Made by a program: the position numbers and the translations under genes. A DNA stretch of 64,000 nucleotides from Catenulispora acidiphila DSM 44928 (GTDB taxonomy: Bacteria > Actinomycetota > Actinomycetes > Streptomycetales > Catenulisporaceae): assembly GCF_000024025.1 (NCBI RefSeq), contig NC_013131.1, positions 6,882,001 to 6,946,000 of the forward strand, given 5' to 3'. Positions 38,313-46,931 of this stretch are shown piece after piece; the stretch's first letter is position 1, and the number at the start of each line of letters is the position of its first letter. The notes under the pieces are model-generated. The model worked only from the letters and a program-made list of their open reading frames with translations. It did no database searches and had not been told where the DNA came from.

Positions 38313-39542
38313 ATGCGAGCGAGCGGCGAGAAGACCGACGATCGGGCGGCATCGGTGCAGAAGTCCTCTGCCCGGGCTTCGCAGCGGACGGGAGCGGCCT
38401 CGCAGTTCCTGGCGCTGCAGTCGGCGGTCGGCAACGGGGCGGTGGTGCAGCTGATGCGGGAGGCCGGTGATCCGTGGCTGGCCGAGAAGCATCAGCACGG
38501 CGCCGGATGCGGGCATCAGGACACTGAGCAGGCTGTGCAGCGCTCGTCGGTGCCCGAGGTGCTGAAGCGCTCCGGGCGTCCGCTGGATTCGGCCACGCAG
38601 AGCGCCATGCAGTCCAAGCTCGGCGCGGACTTCTCCGACGTGCGGCTGCACGACGACGCAGCCGCCAAGGCCTCGGCGGCCGAGATCGGGGCGCACGCCT
38701 ACACCTCCGGCAACCACATCGTGATGGGCGAGGGCGGGCAGAACACGCACACCCTCATCCATGAGCTGACGCACGTCCTGCAGCAGCGGCAGGGTCCGGT
38801 CGCCGGGACGGTGAACACCTCCGGGCTGAAGATGTCCGACCCCTCCGACCGGTTCGAGCGGCAGGCCGAGGCCAATGCCCGGCAGGTGATGAGCGGCGGT
38901 CCGTCGCTGCTGACCGGTGGTCGGGCAGTCGCGGGCGGGCAGGAAGCCGGGGGCCGGCAAGCCGGGATCCAGCAGTCCGGCGCGCAGCAGAGCGGCAACA
39001 TCCAGCGCGCCCACTACCCGCACGGCGAGGAGGTCACGGCACACCGAGGGTTCTGCGTCATCCTCGGCGCGAGCCTCAACGGCGTCCGCCTCGGCCACTT
39101 CACGAGCGAGACCTCCAGCTGGTCCCCGCAGGACCACGCCGAGGACCAACTGTGTGACGAGATCGAGTCGGCGATCATGTTCGCCAGCTCCGGCCACGTC
39201 GGCGTGGCGACGCAGGGTGCGGGCGGCGAGGTCCTCAGCGCCCTCACCCGGCGCATGGATGAGGGCAGGAACTCGCACACGCTGCGCATCACGCTGTCGG
39301 CGAGCCCTTGTTCCTCCCGGCAGGGCACGACGACCAAGCACGGCCACGAAGGGTGCGCCGAGCGGCTCATCTACCTGGCCAAGATGAAGTTCGGCCACGA
39401 CCGCAGGCAGCGCATCAAAATCAAGATCCAGGCCCACCACGTCTACCAGCCCGGCCATCTGGACCGCCGGGCGGCCAAGGCGGCGTCCCGGGCGGCGATG
39501 AGCGACATGCGCGCGGCCGGCATCGAGATCGAGGCCGGCTGA
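38313..39542 (+). CDS. DUF4157 protein with C-terminal AID/APOBEC-like deaminase domain (putative injection-system effector)
   Basis: 409 aa, ATG at 38313 after GGAGAGCGGTGGG. Residues 31-49 match the short N-terminal motif that precedes DUF4157 in many injection-system cargo proteins (LQSAVGNGAVVQLM). DUF4157 spans about 78-193 and has the zinc-protease-like HELTH at 150-154. After a Gly/Gln linker (200-232) the C-terminal domain carries a deaminase zinc signature: H-A-E at 275-277, SPC (Cys 333) and GCAERL (Cys 348), followed by a strand (RIKIKIQAHHVY) and a helix and end strand (MSDMRAAGIEIE). The 14-residue gap between the two Cys is longer than the usual two. The order HAE, SPC, CAE, strand, helix, strand is that of AID/APOBEC-like deaminases. 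No signal peptide, no adjacent immunity gene or injection apparatus. Confidence 0.72.
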   Translation: MRASGEKTDDRAASVQKSSARASQRTGAASQFLALQSAVGNGAVVQLMREAGDPWLAEKHQHGAGCGHQDTEQAVQRSSVPEVLKRSGRPLDSATQSAMQSKLGADFSDVRLHDDAAAKASAAEIGAHAYTSGNHIVMGEGGQNTHTLIHELTHVLQQRQGPVAGTVNTSGLKMSDPSDRFERQAEANARQVMSGGPSLLTGGRAVAGGQEAGGRQAGIQQSGAQQSGNIQRAHYPHGEEVTAHRGFCVILGASLNGVRLGHFTSETSSWSPQDHAEDQLCDEIESAIMFASSGHVGVATQGAGGEVLSALTRRMDEGRNSHTLRITLSASPCSSRQGTTTKHGHEGCAERLIYLAKMKFGHDRRQRIKIKIQAHHVYQPGHLDRRAAKAASRAAMSDMRAAGIEIEAG

Positions 39543-39644
39543 CCCGGCTGACCCGGCCGAGGCGGGCCGGCGCGGCGCCGGGCAGGGGCAACCCCGCCGT
39601 TTCCCGCCCGACCGCCGACGGTCCCACGTTCTAGACTCACCCTC

Positions 39645-41468
39645 GTGGACAAGACTTTGGACGATTCGCTGGTCGGGCAGGTTCTCGACGGGCGCTACCG
39701 GGTCGACTCCCTGATCGCTCGCGGGGGCATGGCAACGGTCTACCTGGCCACCGACCGGCGGCTCGACCGCGTGGTCGCCCTGAAGGTCATGCATCCGGAG
39801 CTGGCGCGGCACGAGGAGTTCGTGTCGCGCTTCATCCGGGAGGCGAAGACGGCGGCGCGCCTGACGCATCCGAACATCGTCGCGGTGTTCGACCAGAGCG
39901 CCGACGGCGGACACGTGTATCTGGTCATGGAGTTCATCGACGGCCAGACGCTGCGCGAGCTGCTGGGAGACCGGGGGCGCTGCACGCCGCGCGAGGCGCT
40001 GGAGCTGCTCGGGCCGGTGCTGTCGGCCCTGGGCGCCGCGCACCGCGCCGGGATGGTGCACCGGGACGTCAAGCCGGAGAACGTGCTGATCGGCAAGGAG
40101 GGGACCTACGCGCACGCGGTGAAGGTCGCCGACTTCGGGCTGGCCCGCTCGGCTGCGGCCGGCGCCACGGTCTCGCTGGCCGGGATGATCGTGGGCACCG
40201 CCTCGTATCTGGCGCCCGAGCAGGTCAAATCCGGGATCTGCGACGCCCGCTCGGACGTGTACTCCGCCGGGATCGTGCTCTATGAGATGCTCACCGGCGC
40301 CAAGCCCTTCGTCGCCGACTCCCCGATCCAGGTCGCCTACCGGCACGTGCACGACGAGGTCCCGACCCCGTCGGCCTCCGTGCCCGGCCTGGACCCGGCG
40401 CTGGACGCGCTGGTCGCCCGGGCCACGGCCAAGGACCCCGCCGAGCGGCCCGCCGATGCGAACGTCTTCCACGCCGAGGTGATGCGCACCGCCGGCAGCC
40501 TGCCGGACGCCGCGCTGGACTTCGGAGCGATCCCGGAGGAGGAGGACCCGGACAACACCGCGACCGCGGAGTTCGCCGCGATGTCCGGCCAGCGCCACTT
40601 CGCACGGACCCGGATGATGCCGGCGCCGGAGACCACCCGCGCGGTGCCGCCGCCCCCGCCGCTGCCGGCCGACGCGACCCGGGTGGACCCCGCGGCGCGC
40701 GCCACCAAGCCCGGCGGCAAGCAGGTCTACAAGGCGCGCACCTCGCCGAACCAGCCGCGCCAGCTCGTCCCGGCCGACCAGCCCTGGCGGCCGCGGCGCG
40801 GGCACTACGCGCTGGCCGTGATCCTGGTCGTGGCACTGATTTTGGGGATCGCGGCGTGGTGGGCGGCCAGCGGGCAGTTCCGCTCGATGCCCTCGGTGAT
40901 CCGGCAGACCCAGCAGGCCGCGATCGCCCAGCTGACCCGCGACGGGCTGCACGCCGACGTGCTGTCCGACTACAGCGACAGCGTGCCCTCCGGACTGGTC
41001 ATCACCTCCTCGCCGGATCCCTCCGGCAAGGTGAAGAAGGGCGGCGAGGTCCGGATCACGGTGTCCAAGGGTCCCAAGCCGGTCGCGGTGCCGGACGAGG
41101 CGGGTCAGGACCCTGACACGGCCGCCAAGGCGTTGCGCGACGCCGGGTTCCAGGTGGTGATCGCCACCGACCAGGTCTTCTCCGACAGCGTGGCCAGCGG
41201 CGCGGTGGTGTCGGTGAACCCGGGGTTCGCCCAGCCCGGAGCCACGCTGACACTGACGCTGTCCAAAGGCGCGCAGGCGTTCCCGGTCCCCGACGTGACC
41301 GGACTTTCGGAGGACGACGCCCGGGCGAAGCTGGCGGCGGCGGGGTTCACCAACGTAAAAGTCAATAAATGGTTCTTCGGCGACACCGTTCATTCCCAAC
41401 AGCCCGAGGCGGGCAAGGACGCACGGCACGCGGATCCGGTGGAGCTGTTCGAGAACCCGCTGTCCTGA
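39645..41468 (+). CDS. Serine/threonine kinase with three PASTA domains (PknL/PknB-like)
   Basis: 607 aa, GTG start. Kinase domain about 15-280: glycine loop ARGGMATVYLA, catalytic Lys47, HRDVKPEN with Asp141, DFGLARS with Asp163, GTASYLAPEQ activation segment end. A Pro-rich linker (about 290-380) leads to one transmembrane helix (about 388-405) and three extracellular PASTA repeats (to 607) that bind muropeptides or lipid II. In M. tuberculosis the related PknL phosphorylates Rv2175c, whose homologue is 6.3 kb away here. Confidence 0.93.
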   Translation: MDKTLDDSLVGQVLDGRYRVDSLIARGGMATVYLATDRRLDRVVALKVMHPELARHEEFVSRFIREAKTAARLTHPNIVAVFDQSADGGHVYLVMEFIDGQTLRELLGDRGRCTPREALELLGPVLSALGAAHRAGMVHRDVKPENVLIGKEGTYAHAVKVADFGLARSAAAGATVSLAGMIVGTASYLAPEQVKSGICDARSDVYSAGIVLYEMLTGAKPFVADSPIQVAYRHVHDEVPTPSASVPGLDPALDALVARATAKDPAERPADANVFHAEVMRTAGSLPDAALDFGAIPEEEDPDNTATAEFAAMSGQRHFARTRMMPAPETTRAVPPPPPLPADATRVDPAARATKPGGKQVYKARTSPNQPRQLVPADQPWRPRRGHYALAVILVVALILGIAAWWAASGQFRSMPSVIRQTQQAAIAQLTRDGLHADVLSDYSDSVPSGLVITSSPDPSGKVKKGGEVRITVSKGPKPVAVPDEAGQDPDTAAKALRDAGFQVVIATDQVFSDSVASGAVVSVNPGFAQPGATLTLTLSKGAQAFPVPDVTGLSEDDARAKLAAAGFTNVKVNKWFFGDTVHSQQPEAGKDARHADPVELFENPLS

Positions 41469-41704
41469 AGACGGGAGCACGGACGCTCCGCGCGCGCCCC
41501 CCGCGTCACCTGCGAGGACGAAGAATTCTGCGATTCGCCGGTGGCGGCCCTCGACAGATGTCCATACTCGACAGTGGTCGCGAGGTGACGGAAAGTCAGC
41601 GATGGTCAGCGGCACGGCCGCGCGGGTAAGGGGAACAGTGGACGTGGGCTGTCCGATCCGGCGAAGGCTCTGAGCCTGGAACCGGGCGAGCCGGACAGCA
41701 GCGG

Positions 41705-43588
41705 ATGGGCAGGTCAGCGAGAGGGTGGGAGCAGGCAGTGGATCGGACAGTGGTGGGACAAGCCGCCACTCCCTTTTCCGGAACACTCGGCGCCCCGGAA
41801 GCGGGCACGGCGGGAGTCGGAGGTGACAAGCGCACCCCCCGGCACGCCGCGCCACCGCACGACTGGCACGACACGGCCGATTCGGTGCGCCTGCGACTGG
41901 CGCTGCTGAACCGGGCCAGCGAGGAGATCGGCACCACCCTGGATCTGGTGCGCACGGCCGAGGAACTGGTCGCGATCGCCATCCCCGACTTCGCCGACAC
42001 CACCTGGGTGCTGCTGCAGGAGCGGGTCGCCACCCACCACGAGATCCCGGCGCCGTTCAAGGACGGCGGCGCACGCGTGCGCCGGCTGGCCCTCGGCGTG
42101 TCGGACAAGGACCCGCTGCCGGTGGAGTTCTGGTTGTCCACACTGCCGATCGGGGAGACCGCGGTGTGCCCGCCGGCCTCGCCGTTCGCGCGCTGCATGG
42201 CCGAGCGGCGCTCGCTGTTCTTCCCGATCGTCCCGGAGGAGCTGGCCGGACGCACCGCCGAGGACTTCGGACGTCCGGACTTCTACCGCGCCATGGCGGG
42301 ACGCTCGCTGCTTCTCAGCCCTCTGATGGCGCGCGGCCGGGTCCTGGGACTGCTGGCGTTCAACCGCGACCCCGCCGAGCGCGCGGAGTTCTGCGGCCGG
42401 GACGTGGAGCTGGCGGACAACCTGGCGCGGCGCACGGCGCTGTGCATCGACAACGCGCGGCTGTACAACCTGGAGAAGTCGCAGGCGCTGACGCTGCAGA
42501 GTTCGCTGCTGCCCAAACGCGTGCAGCCGCCTCCCGGCATGGAGGTGGCGCACCGGTACGTGCCCGGCAGCGACGTCGCCGAGGTCGGCGGCGACTGGTT
42601 CGACGTGATCCCGCTGACCGGCGGCCGGGTGGCGCTGGTGGTCGGGGACGTGATGGGGCACGGGATGCAGGCGGCCACGGTGATGGGGCAGCTGCGCACC
42701 GCGGTGCGGACGCTGGCCCGCCTGGAGCTGCCGGTGACCGAGCTGATGGGGCATCTGGACGCGCTGCTGCCGGACATGGCGGACAGCTATCTGTTCGCCA
42801 CGTGCATCATCGCGGTGCACGACCCGGAGGCGCGCACGTGCGAGATCGTGCGCGCCGGGCACGTGCCGCCGGTGATCGTGCACCCGGATCCGTCGGTGAA
42901 GCCGCGGATAGAGGACGTGCCGGCGAACCGCCCGCTGGGACTGGGGTTCGTGTCGGACCCGTTCGAGTCCTGGACGCTGGACCTACCGGAGGGCTCGCTG
43001 CTGGTGCTGTGCACGGACGGTCTGGTCGAATCGAAGAACCGCGACATCGGAGACGGATTACAACTGTTGCTGGACAACCTGGGCGACCCCGAGACCGGCC
43101 TGGAAGAGATCTGCGACACCCTGACCCGCACGCTGGCGATGGAGGGCGACCGGGACGACCTGGCGCTGCTGGTGGCCCGGATCGGGCGCGCGCCGTCGCG
43201 CTCGGCGTCCTGGGAGCTGCCGGCGGAGTCCTACGCGGTGCGCGAGGCGCGGCACTTCGTGCGGCAGCAGGCCGGGTCCTGGGGACTGCCGGAGGACACC
43301 GTGGACACCGCCGAGCTGCTGGTGAGCGAGCTGGCGACGAACGCGGTGCGGCACGCCGCCGGACCGGGCCCGATCGAGATCCGGCTGTCTTATGACGATC
43401 GCCTGACGTGCGAGGTCGCCGACCAGGTCGGCGCGGAGCCGCGGCCGGCGGCGCTGCCGGACGACCTGGAGGAGAGCGGTCGCGGGCTGTTCCTGGTCAG
43501 CGAACTGTCCGCGGACTGGGGGTCGCGGCGGACGTCGACGGGGAAGGTCGTGTGGTTCGCGTTGGAGGGGTTGGGGGTCGCGGCTTAG
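41705..43588 (+). CDS. GAF-SpoIIE phosphatase-HATPase regulator
   Basis: 627 aa. A GAF-like sensor covers about 65-250, a PP2C/SpoIIE domain about 265-480 with metal Asp in EVGGDWFDVIPL and VVGDVMGHGMQAA, and an anti-sigma-factor-type HATPase about 500-625 (LLVSELATNAVRHAAGP, SGRGLFLVSELS). Combined proteins of this kind control anti-sigma-antagonists by dephosphorylation and by Ser-kinase activity. A GTG at 41738 with better ribosome binding site is an alternative start. It is 236 bp after the kinase gene and may be a functional partner. Confidence 0.88.
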   Translation: MGRSARGWEQAVDRTVVGQAATPFSGTLGAPEAGTAGVGGDKRTPRHAAPPHDWHDTADSVRLRLALLNRASEEIGTTLDLVRTAEELVAIAIPDFADTTWVLLQERVATHHEIPAPFKDGGARVRRLALGVSDKDPLPVEFWLSTLPIGETAVCPPASPFARCMAERRSLFFPIVPEELAGRTAEDFGRPDFYRAMAGRSLLLSPLMARGRVLGLLAFNRDPAERAEFCGRDVELADNLARRTALCIDNARLYNLEKSQALTLQSSLLPKRVQPPPGMEVAHRYVPGSDVAEVGGDWFDVIPLTGGRVALVVGDVMGHGMQAATVMGQLRTAVRTLARLELPVTELMGHLDALLPDMADSYLFATCIIAVHDPEARTCEIVRAGHVPPVIVHPDPSVKPRIEDVPANRPLGLGFVSDPFESWTLDLPEGSLLVLCTDGLVESKNRDIGDGLQLLLDNLGDPETGLEEICDTLTRTLAMEGDRDDLALLVARIGRAPSRSASWELPAESYAVREARHFVRQQAGSWGLPEDTVDTAELLVSELATNAVRHAAGPGPIEIRLSYDDRLTCEVADQVGAEPRPAALPDDLEESGRGLFLVSELSADWGSRRTSTGKVVWFALEGLGVAA

Positions 43589-43599
43589 ATTCCCGTTTC

Positions 43600-43616
43600 C
43601 CGCTGACGTTCAGCGG
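43600..43616. terminator. Short hairpin between convergent genes
   Basis: CCGCTGA-cgt-TCAGCGG, a 7-bp stem in the 37-bp gap after the SpoIIE gene, with the convergent gene just beyond. Confidence 0.5.
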
Positions 43617-43625
43617 ATCGGCGAA

Positions 43626-44621
43626 TCAGAGCCCGCACTTGGCGAACAGCACGTCCGCGTGATCGCGGTCGAGTTCCCGGACCAGCTCCACCGAGGCCTG
43701 CAGCGCCTCGTGCACGACCCCGTACATGTTCGCCGGGTTCCAGTTGATCGACATGGCTTTGGGCCCGACCACCAGGAACGGCAGCCCGTCCACCGTCGGC
43801 AGCTCCGAGGGCGAGGCCGAGCCGGGCATGATCAGCGCGCCGGGCAGCGAGAAGTTGAACCGCAGGTGGTCGTGCATGTCCTGGGTGCCGTAGTCGTCCT
43901 CGGTGAGGTCGCGGTTGCCCGCGTAGCGGACCATCGCGGCGTCGATGGGCTCGGCGTCGAGGTAGCCGGGTCCGGCATACCGCAGCAGGGCGTCCTGGAG
44001 CAGCGCGTAGCAGTGGTAGAGGCGGTCGCGGACGCCGACCATGCGGAACTGGAAGGCGCGCCGGTTCTTCGCGTCGAGCACCAGCAGGTCCGCGTCGTCG
44101 TGCAGGGTGAAGACCTCGCGCAGGAACCACGGGACGCGGCCGGCGTTCTCCAGCTCGTCCAGCCGGGCCATCAGCTCCGGGCGGTTGCGCCAGCGCTTGC
44201 GGGTCCCCACCGAGCGGCACAGCATCGTCATGGTCGCCATGAACGTCAGCTCGCCGGCGGCGCGGACCATCTCATTGCCCTGATTCCGCTCGTCGGCGAG
44301 CGCGTCGAGCTGCTGGAGGAACAGCTCCAGGGTGGCGTCGATGGCGGCGCCGGCGTCGGCACCGCGTTCGACCAGCGTGCCGCACATCAGCGCCAGCACA
44401 GAGGTGTGGAATATGTCCCCGCCCGGCATGAGGTTGCGCAGCGAGACCACGTTGGCCGTCAGCTCGGCAGGATCCTGCGACTCCATCAGCTCGGAGACCT
44501 CCACCCCGGCGTCCGGCGGCAGGAACAGCCCCTGGCCGTCGCTCAGCGCCTCGATTTCCGCCGCGGTGGTCCGCTCCCGCACGAATGCGGCCAACGCTTC
44601 CAGCACTGTGGATTCCCCCAT
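43626..44621 (-). CDS. Hypothetical protein
   Basis: 331 aa, soluble and helical. I do not recognise the family. Visible features: a conserved-looking DIFHTSVLALMCGTLVERG helix, a repeated Arg-rich TRKRWRNRPELMARL, and an Asp/His-rich C-terminal part (DDYGTQDMHDHLRFNFSLPG, VGPKAMSINWNPANMYG). The ATG lacks a clear ribosome binding site. Alone on this strand. Confidence 0.6.
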   Translation of the reverse strand: MGESTVLEALAAFVRERTTAAEIEALSDGQGLFLPPDAGVEVSELMESQDPAELTANVVSLRNLMPGGDIFHTSVLALMCGTLVERGADAGAAIDATLELFLQQLDALADERNQGNEMVRAAGELTFMATMTMLCRSVGTRKRWRNRPELMARLDELENAGRVPWFLREVFTLHDDADLLVLDAKNRRAFQFRMVGVRDRLYHCYALLQDALLRYAGPGYLDAEPIDAAMVRYAGNRDLTEDDYGTQDMHDHLRFNFSLPGALIMPGSASPSELPTVDGLPFLVVGPKAMSINWNPANMYGVVHEALQASVELVRELDRDHADVLFAKCGL

Positions 44622-44735
44622 TTTCGCATCCAGGTTCGAACGGCAACTGTACCAAGGACCTGTTATGGGGTGCGGGGGTGTAACTCCGATGCGTATTCGT
44701 ATTCGAAGGTACTACCCACTCACGGGAGGGTTCCC

Positions 44736-45227
44736 ATGCAGTTCAGATCTGTGGCTGTTTTCCTGGCCACCGGCGCCGCGGTGCTGGCGACGAGCGTGTT
44801 CACCGGCGCGGCCGCTTACGCGAAGGGCGGCGGCGGGGGCGGAGGAGGTGGCGGCGGTGGCGGCCGGCCCTGCGGCCAGGGGGTGATGACGAGCGGGACC
44901 GGCACGCTCGGCACCGGCTGGACGCTCAAGTCGAAGTACGACGACGACGGACCGGGCCTGGTCGCCGGCGAGGAGTTCGAGATCAACACCGAGGCCGCGG
45001 GCCAGCACTGGACCGTCGTGCTGTCCGACAACAAGCAGGCGTTCTTCACCAACGACGACGACGTCTCAACCGCCACCGGCATCAACGAGACGCACCCGAA
45101 CCACGTCCTGCACGGCACGACCAACGTGATGAGCGCGCACGCGGTCTCCCACGAGACCGGCGAGGTCATCGACGGCTCGGTCTCCCTGCCGGTGGCGCCG
45201 GCGCAGTGCGCGCCGGGCTCGCCCTGA
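44736..45227 (+). CDS. Secreted protein with poly-Gly linker
   Basis: 163 aa, ATG with GGGAGGG 5 nt upstream. The signal peptide (about 1-29, cleaved after AYA) is followed by a 13-Gly tract encoded by a GGCGG repeat, then a 115-residue Asn/Asp/Thr-rich, beta-rich domain with two Cys. It is probably a small extracellular binding protein, but no family is recognised. An 11-bp hairpin lies 83 bp downstream. Confidence 0.7.
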   Translation: MQFRSVAVFLATGAAVLATSVFTGAAAYAKGGGGGGGGGGGGGRPCGQGVMTSGTGTLGTGWTLKSKYDDDGPGLVAGEEFEINTEAAGQHWTVVLSDNKQAFFTNDDDVSTATGINETHPNHVLHGTTNVMSAHAVSHETGEVIDGSVSLPVAPAQCAPGSP

Positions 45228-45309
45228 TGCCTGGGGCGTGACCCTGGTGCGTGATCCGGGTGGGTCACCCGGAGCGCCACCTGTGTGAGGCAAGGCCGCG
45301 GCAACGGCT

Positions 45310-45341
45310 GTGCCCGGCAGAGCGCGAGCCCTGCCGGGCAC
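45310..45341 (+). terminator. Hairpin terminator after the poly-Gly secreted protein
   Basis: GTGCCCGGCAG (45310-45320) and CTGCCGGGCAC (45331-45341) form a perfect 11-bp stem with a 10-base loop. Confidence 0.65.
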
Positions 45342-45363
45342 TGAATATTCATCCGATATTCGG
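45342..45363 (+). promoter_or_regulatory. Two adjacent palindromes upstream of the EamA gene
   Basis: TGAATATTCA (45342-45351) and CCGA-tat-TCGG (45353-45363) are both perfect and A+T-rich, 24-45 bp upstream of the GTG start. They may bind a regulator. Confidence 0.5.
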
Positions 45364-45386
45364 CAACTTTATGAGAGAATCGGGGT

Positions 45387-46334
45387 GTGATCACCGACGC
45401 CCCGACCCCCGAATCGGCGCTCAGCGCGCCGCCGCCGCCCGCGGATCTGTACGCGGTCCCGCGGCGATCAGGGATGCTGGCGACCGCGGGGCTGCTCGCG
45501 ACCACGGCGGTGTGGGGATCGACGTTCCTGGTCGTGAAGGACGCGATCGTCTCGGTGCCTGTCCTGGACTTCCTCGGACTGCGCTTCGCCGTGGCGTGCG
45601 TGGCGATGCTCGCGGTGCGCCCGCGCGCGCTGGCGGCGCTGGGACGCAGCGGCTGGCGGCACGGGGTGCTGCTCGGGCTGGTGCTGGCCGGCGGATACAC
45701 GGCGCAGACGTTCGGGCTGCAAACCGCCTCGGCGTCGGTGTCGGGCTTCATCACCGGGCTGTTCGTGGTGTTCACGCCGCTGATCGGCGCGGTGGTGCTG
45801 CGGCGAAGGGTGCCGCCGACGGTGTGGGTGGCGGTGGTCCTGGCGACGGTCGGACTCGGACTGATCGCCTTGCATGGCTTGTCGATAGGACGCGGGGAGC
45901 TGCTGACGGTCGGCGGCGCGTTCTTCTTCGCCCTGCACATCGTGGGCTTGGGCGAGTGGTCGCACCGGCACGACGCGTACGCCCTTGCGGTGGTGCAGAT
46001 CGGGACGGTCGCGGCGGTCTCGCTGCTGCTGGCGCTGGCCGGCGACACCGAGCACGGCAGGCACACGCTGACGCTGCCGCCGGACACCGCGGGCTGGGCC
46101 GCGGTCGGCGTGACGGCGCTGCTGGGAACGGCGGCGGGCTTCTTCCTGCAGACCTGGTCGCAGGCCCGGATGCCGGCGACGCGCGCCGCGGTCGTGCTGA
46201 CGATGGAGCCGGTGTTCGCCGGCGTGACCGGCGTGCTGGCAGGCGAGACGCTGGCCGTCCGCGGCTGGATCGGCGCGGCGCTGGTCCTGGCGGCGATGTA
46301 CGCGGTGGAGCTGGGACCTCGGCGCCAGAGGTAG
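45387..46334 (+). CDS. EamA-family (DMT) transporter
   Basis: 315 aa, GTG start. Ten hydrophobic segments in two EamA repeats, with WGSTFLVVKDA in the first helix and a second-half PVFAGVTGVLAGE loop typical of DMT exporters. Such proteins export amino acids or metabolites. The C-terminus ends basic. No regulator adjacent; palindromes upstream. Confidence 0.85.
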   Translation: MITDAPTPESALSAPPPPADLYAVPRRSGMLATAGLLATTAVWGSTFLVVKDAIVSVPVLDFLGLRFAVACVAMLAVRPRALAALGRSGWRHGVLLGLVLAGGYTAQTFGLQTASASVSGFITGLFVVFTPLIGAVVLRRRVPPTVWVAVVLATVGLGLIALHGLSIGRGELLTVGGAFFFALHIVGLGEWSHRHDAYALAVVQIGTVAAVSLLLALAGDTEHGRHTLTLPPDTAGWAAVGVTALLGTAAGFFLQTWSQARMPATRAAVVLTMEPVFAGVTGVLAGETLAVRGWIGAALVLAAMYAVELGPRRQR

Positions 46335-46453
46335 GGACAAGCGCGGAATCGGTTGTAGGGCACCAGATCGCTCGCCTACCCGCTCACCTACGTGCTCAGC
46401 TATCCGCTCGCCCGACCACGAGCCCTGATCCCCGAGCCACCCCGATTACCAGA

Positions 46454-46478
46454 CCTCGCCTCGCCTCGCCTCGCCTCG
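46454..46478. repeat. Pentanucleotide repeat (CCTCG)5
   Basis: Five perfect CCTCG units, followed by a CCTTG-containing degenerate copy, in a 162-bp gap after the EamA gene. It may be prone to slippage. No reading frame is affected. Confidence 0.6.
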
Positions 46479-46496
46479 CCTTGTCTCGCCCCGCCC

Positions 46497-46886
46497 TCAT
46501 CCGTCCGCCGCGAGCTCCGCCCGAGCGATCTCCGCGTCGTACTCCCCCGCGTCGAAACGGAACTCCGGGAGCACCGGCGCGGGACCGTTCAGATCGCGCC
46601 AGCCGGCCCACACCACGTGCTCGCCGTCCAGGCGGATGGTCACGGCCAGCGCACCGCAGCACTCCGGTGCGCAGTCCGCCTCGGCCAGGACCACCTCGCG
46701 CGGTTCGGGGGCGGCGCGCAGTTCGCCGTTCGGCCGGAGCAGGACCTCCGGCGGCAGGCCGGGGCCGGAGACGAACGACTCGCGGATCATGTCGCGGCCG
46801 TCGATCACCGGACGGACGGCTGCCTCGACGCCCCAGTGCGCCGACGCGCCGATCTCGATCTGGATCCTGCTCAGCCCCGTCGCCAT
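46497..46886 (-). CDS. Hypothetical protein
   Basis: 129 aa, beta-rich. Conserved-looking Cys-rich motif DCAPECCGAL at about 71-80 and a WAGWRDL segment. I have no family name. The ATG is clear; a YbjN gene lies 46 bp upstream on the same strand. Confidence 0.6.
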   Translation of the reverse strand: MATGLSRIQIEIGASAHWGVEAAVRPVIDGRDMIRESFVSGPGLPPEVLLRPNGELRAAPEPREVVLAEADCAPECCGALAVTIRLDGEHVVWAGWRDLNGPAPVLPEFRFDAGEYDAEIARAELAADG

Positions 46887-46931
46887 GTCCTGATTCTGAC
46901 ACTCCGCCCCCGCCCGGCGCGCGCAGGTGCC

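Noticed and set aside
38168-39644. Contractile injection-system gene cluster around the DUF4157 protein
   Set aside because: Neighbours are thiG and a PASTA kinase; no sheath, tube, baseplate or AAA+ gene is in the window.
46454-46478. CCTCG repeat as an origin or binding array
   Set aside because: Only five short units and no conserved spacing; probable slippage tract.
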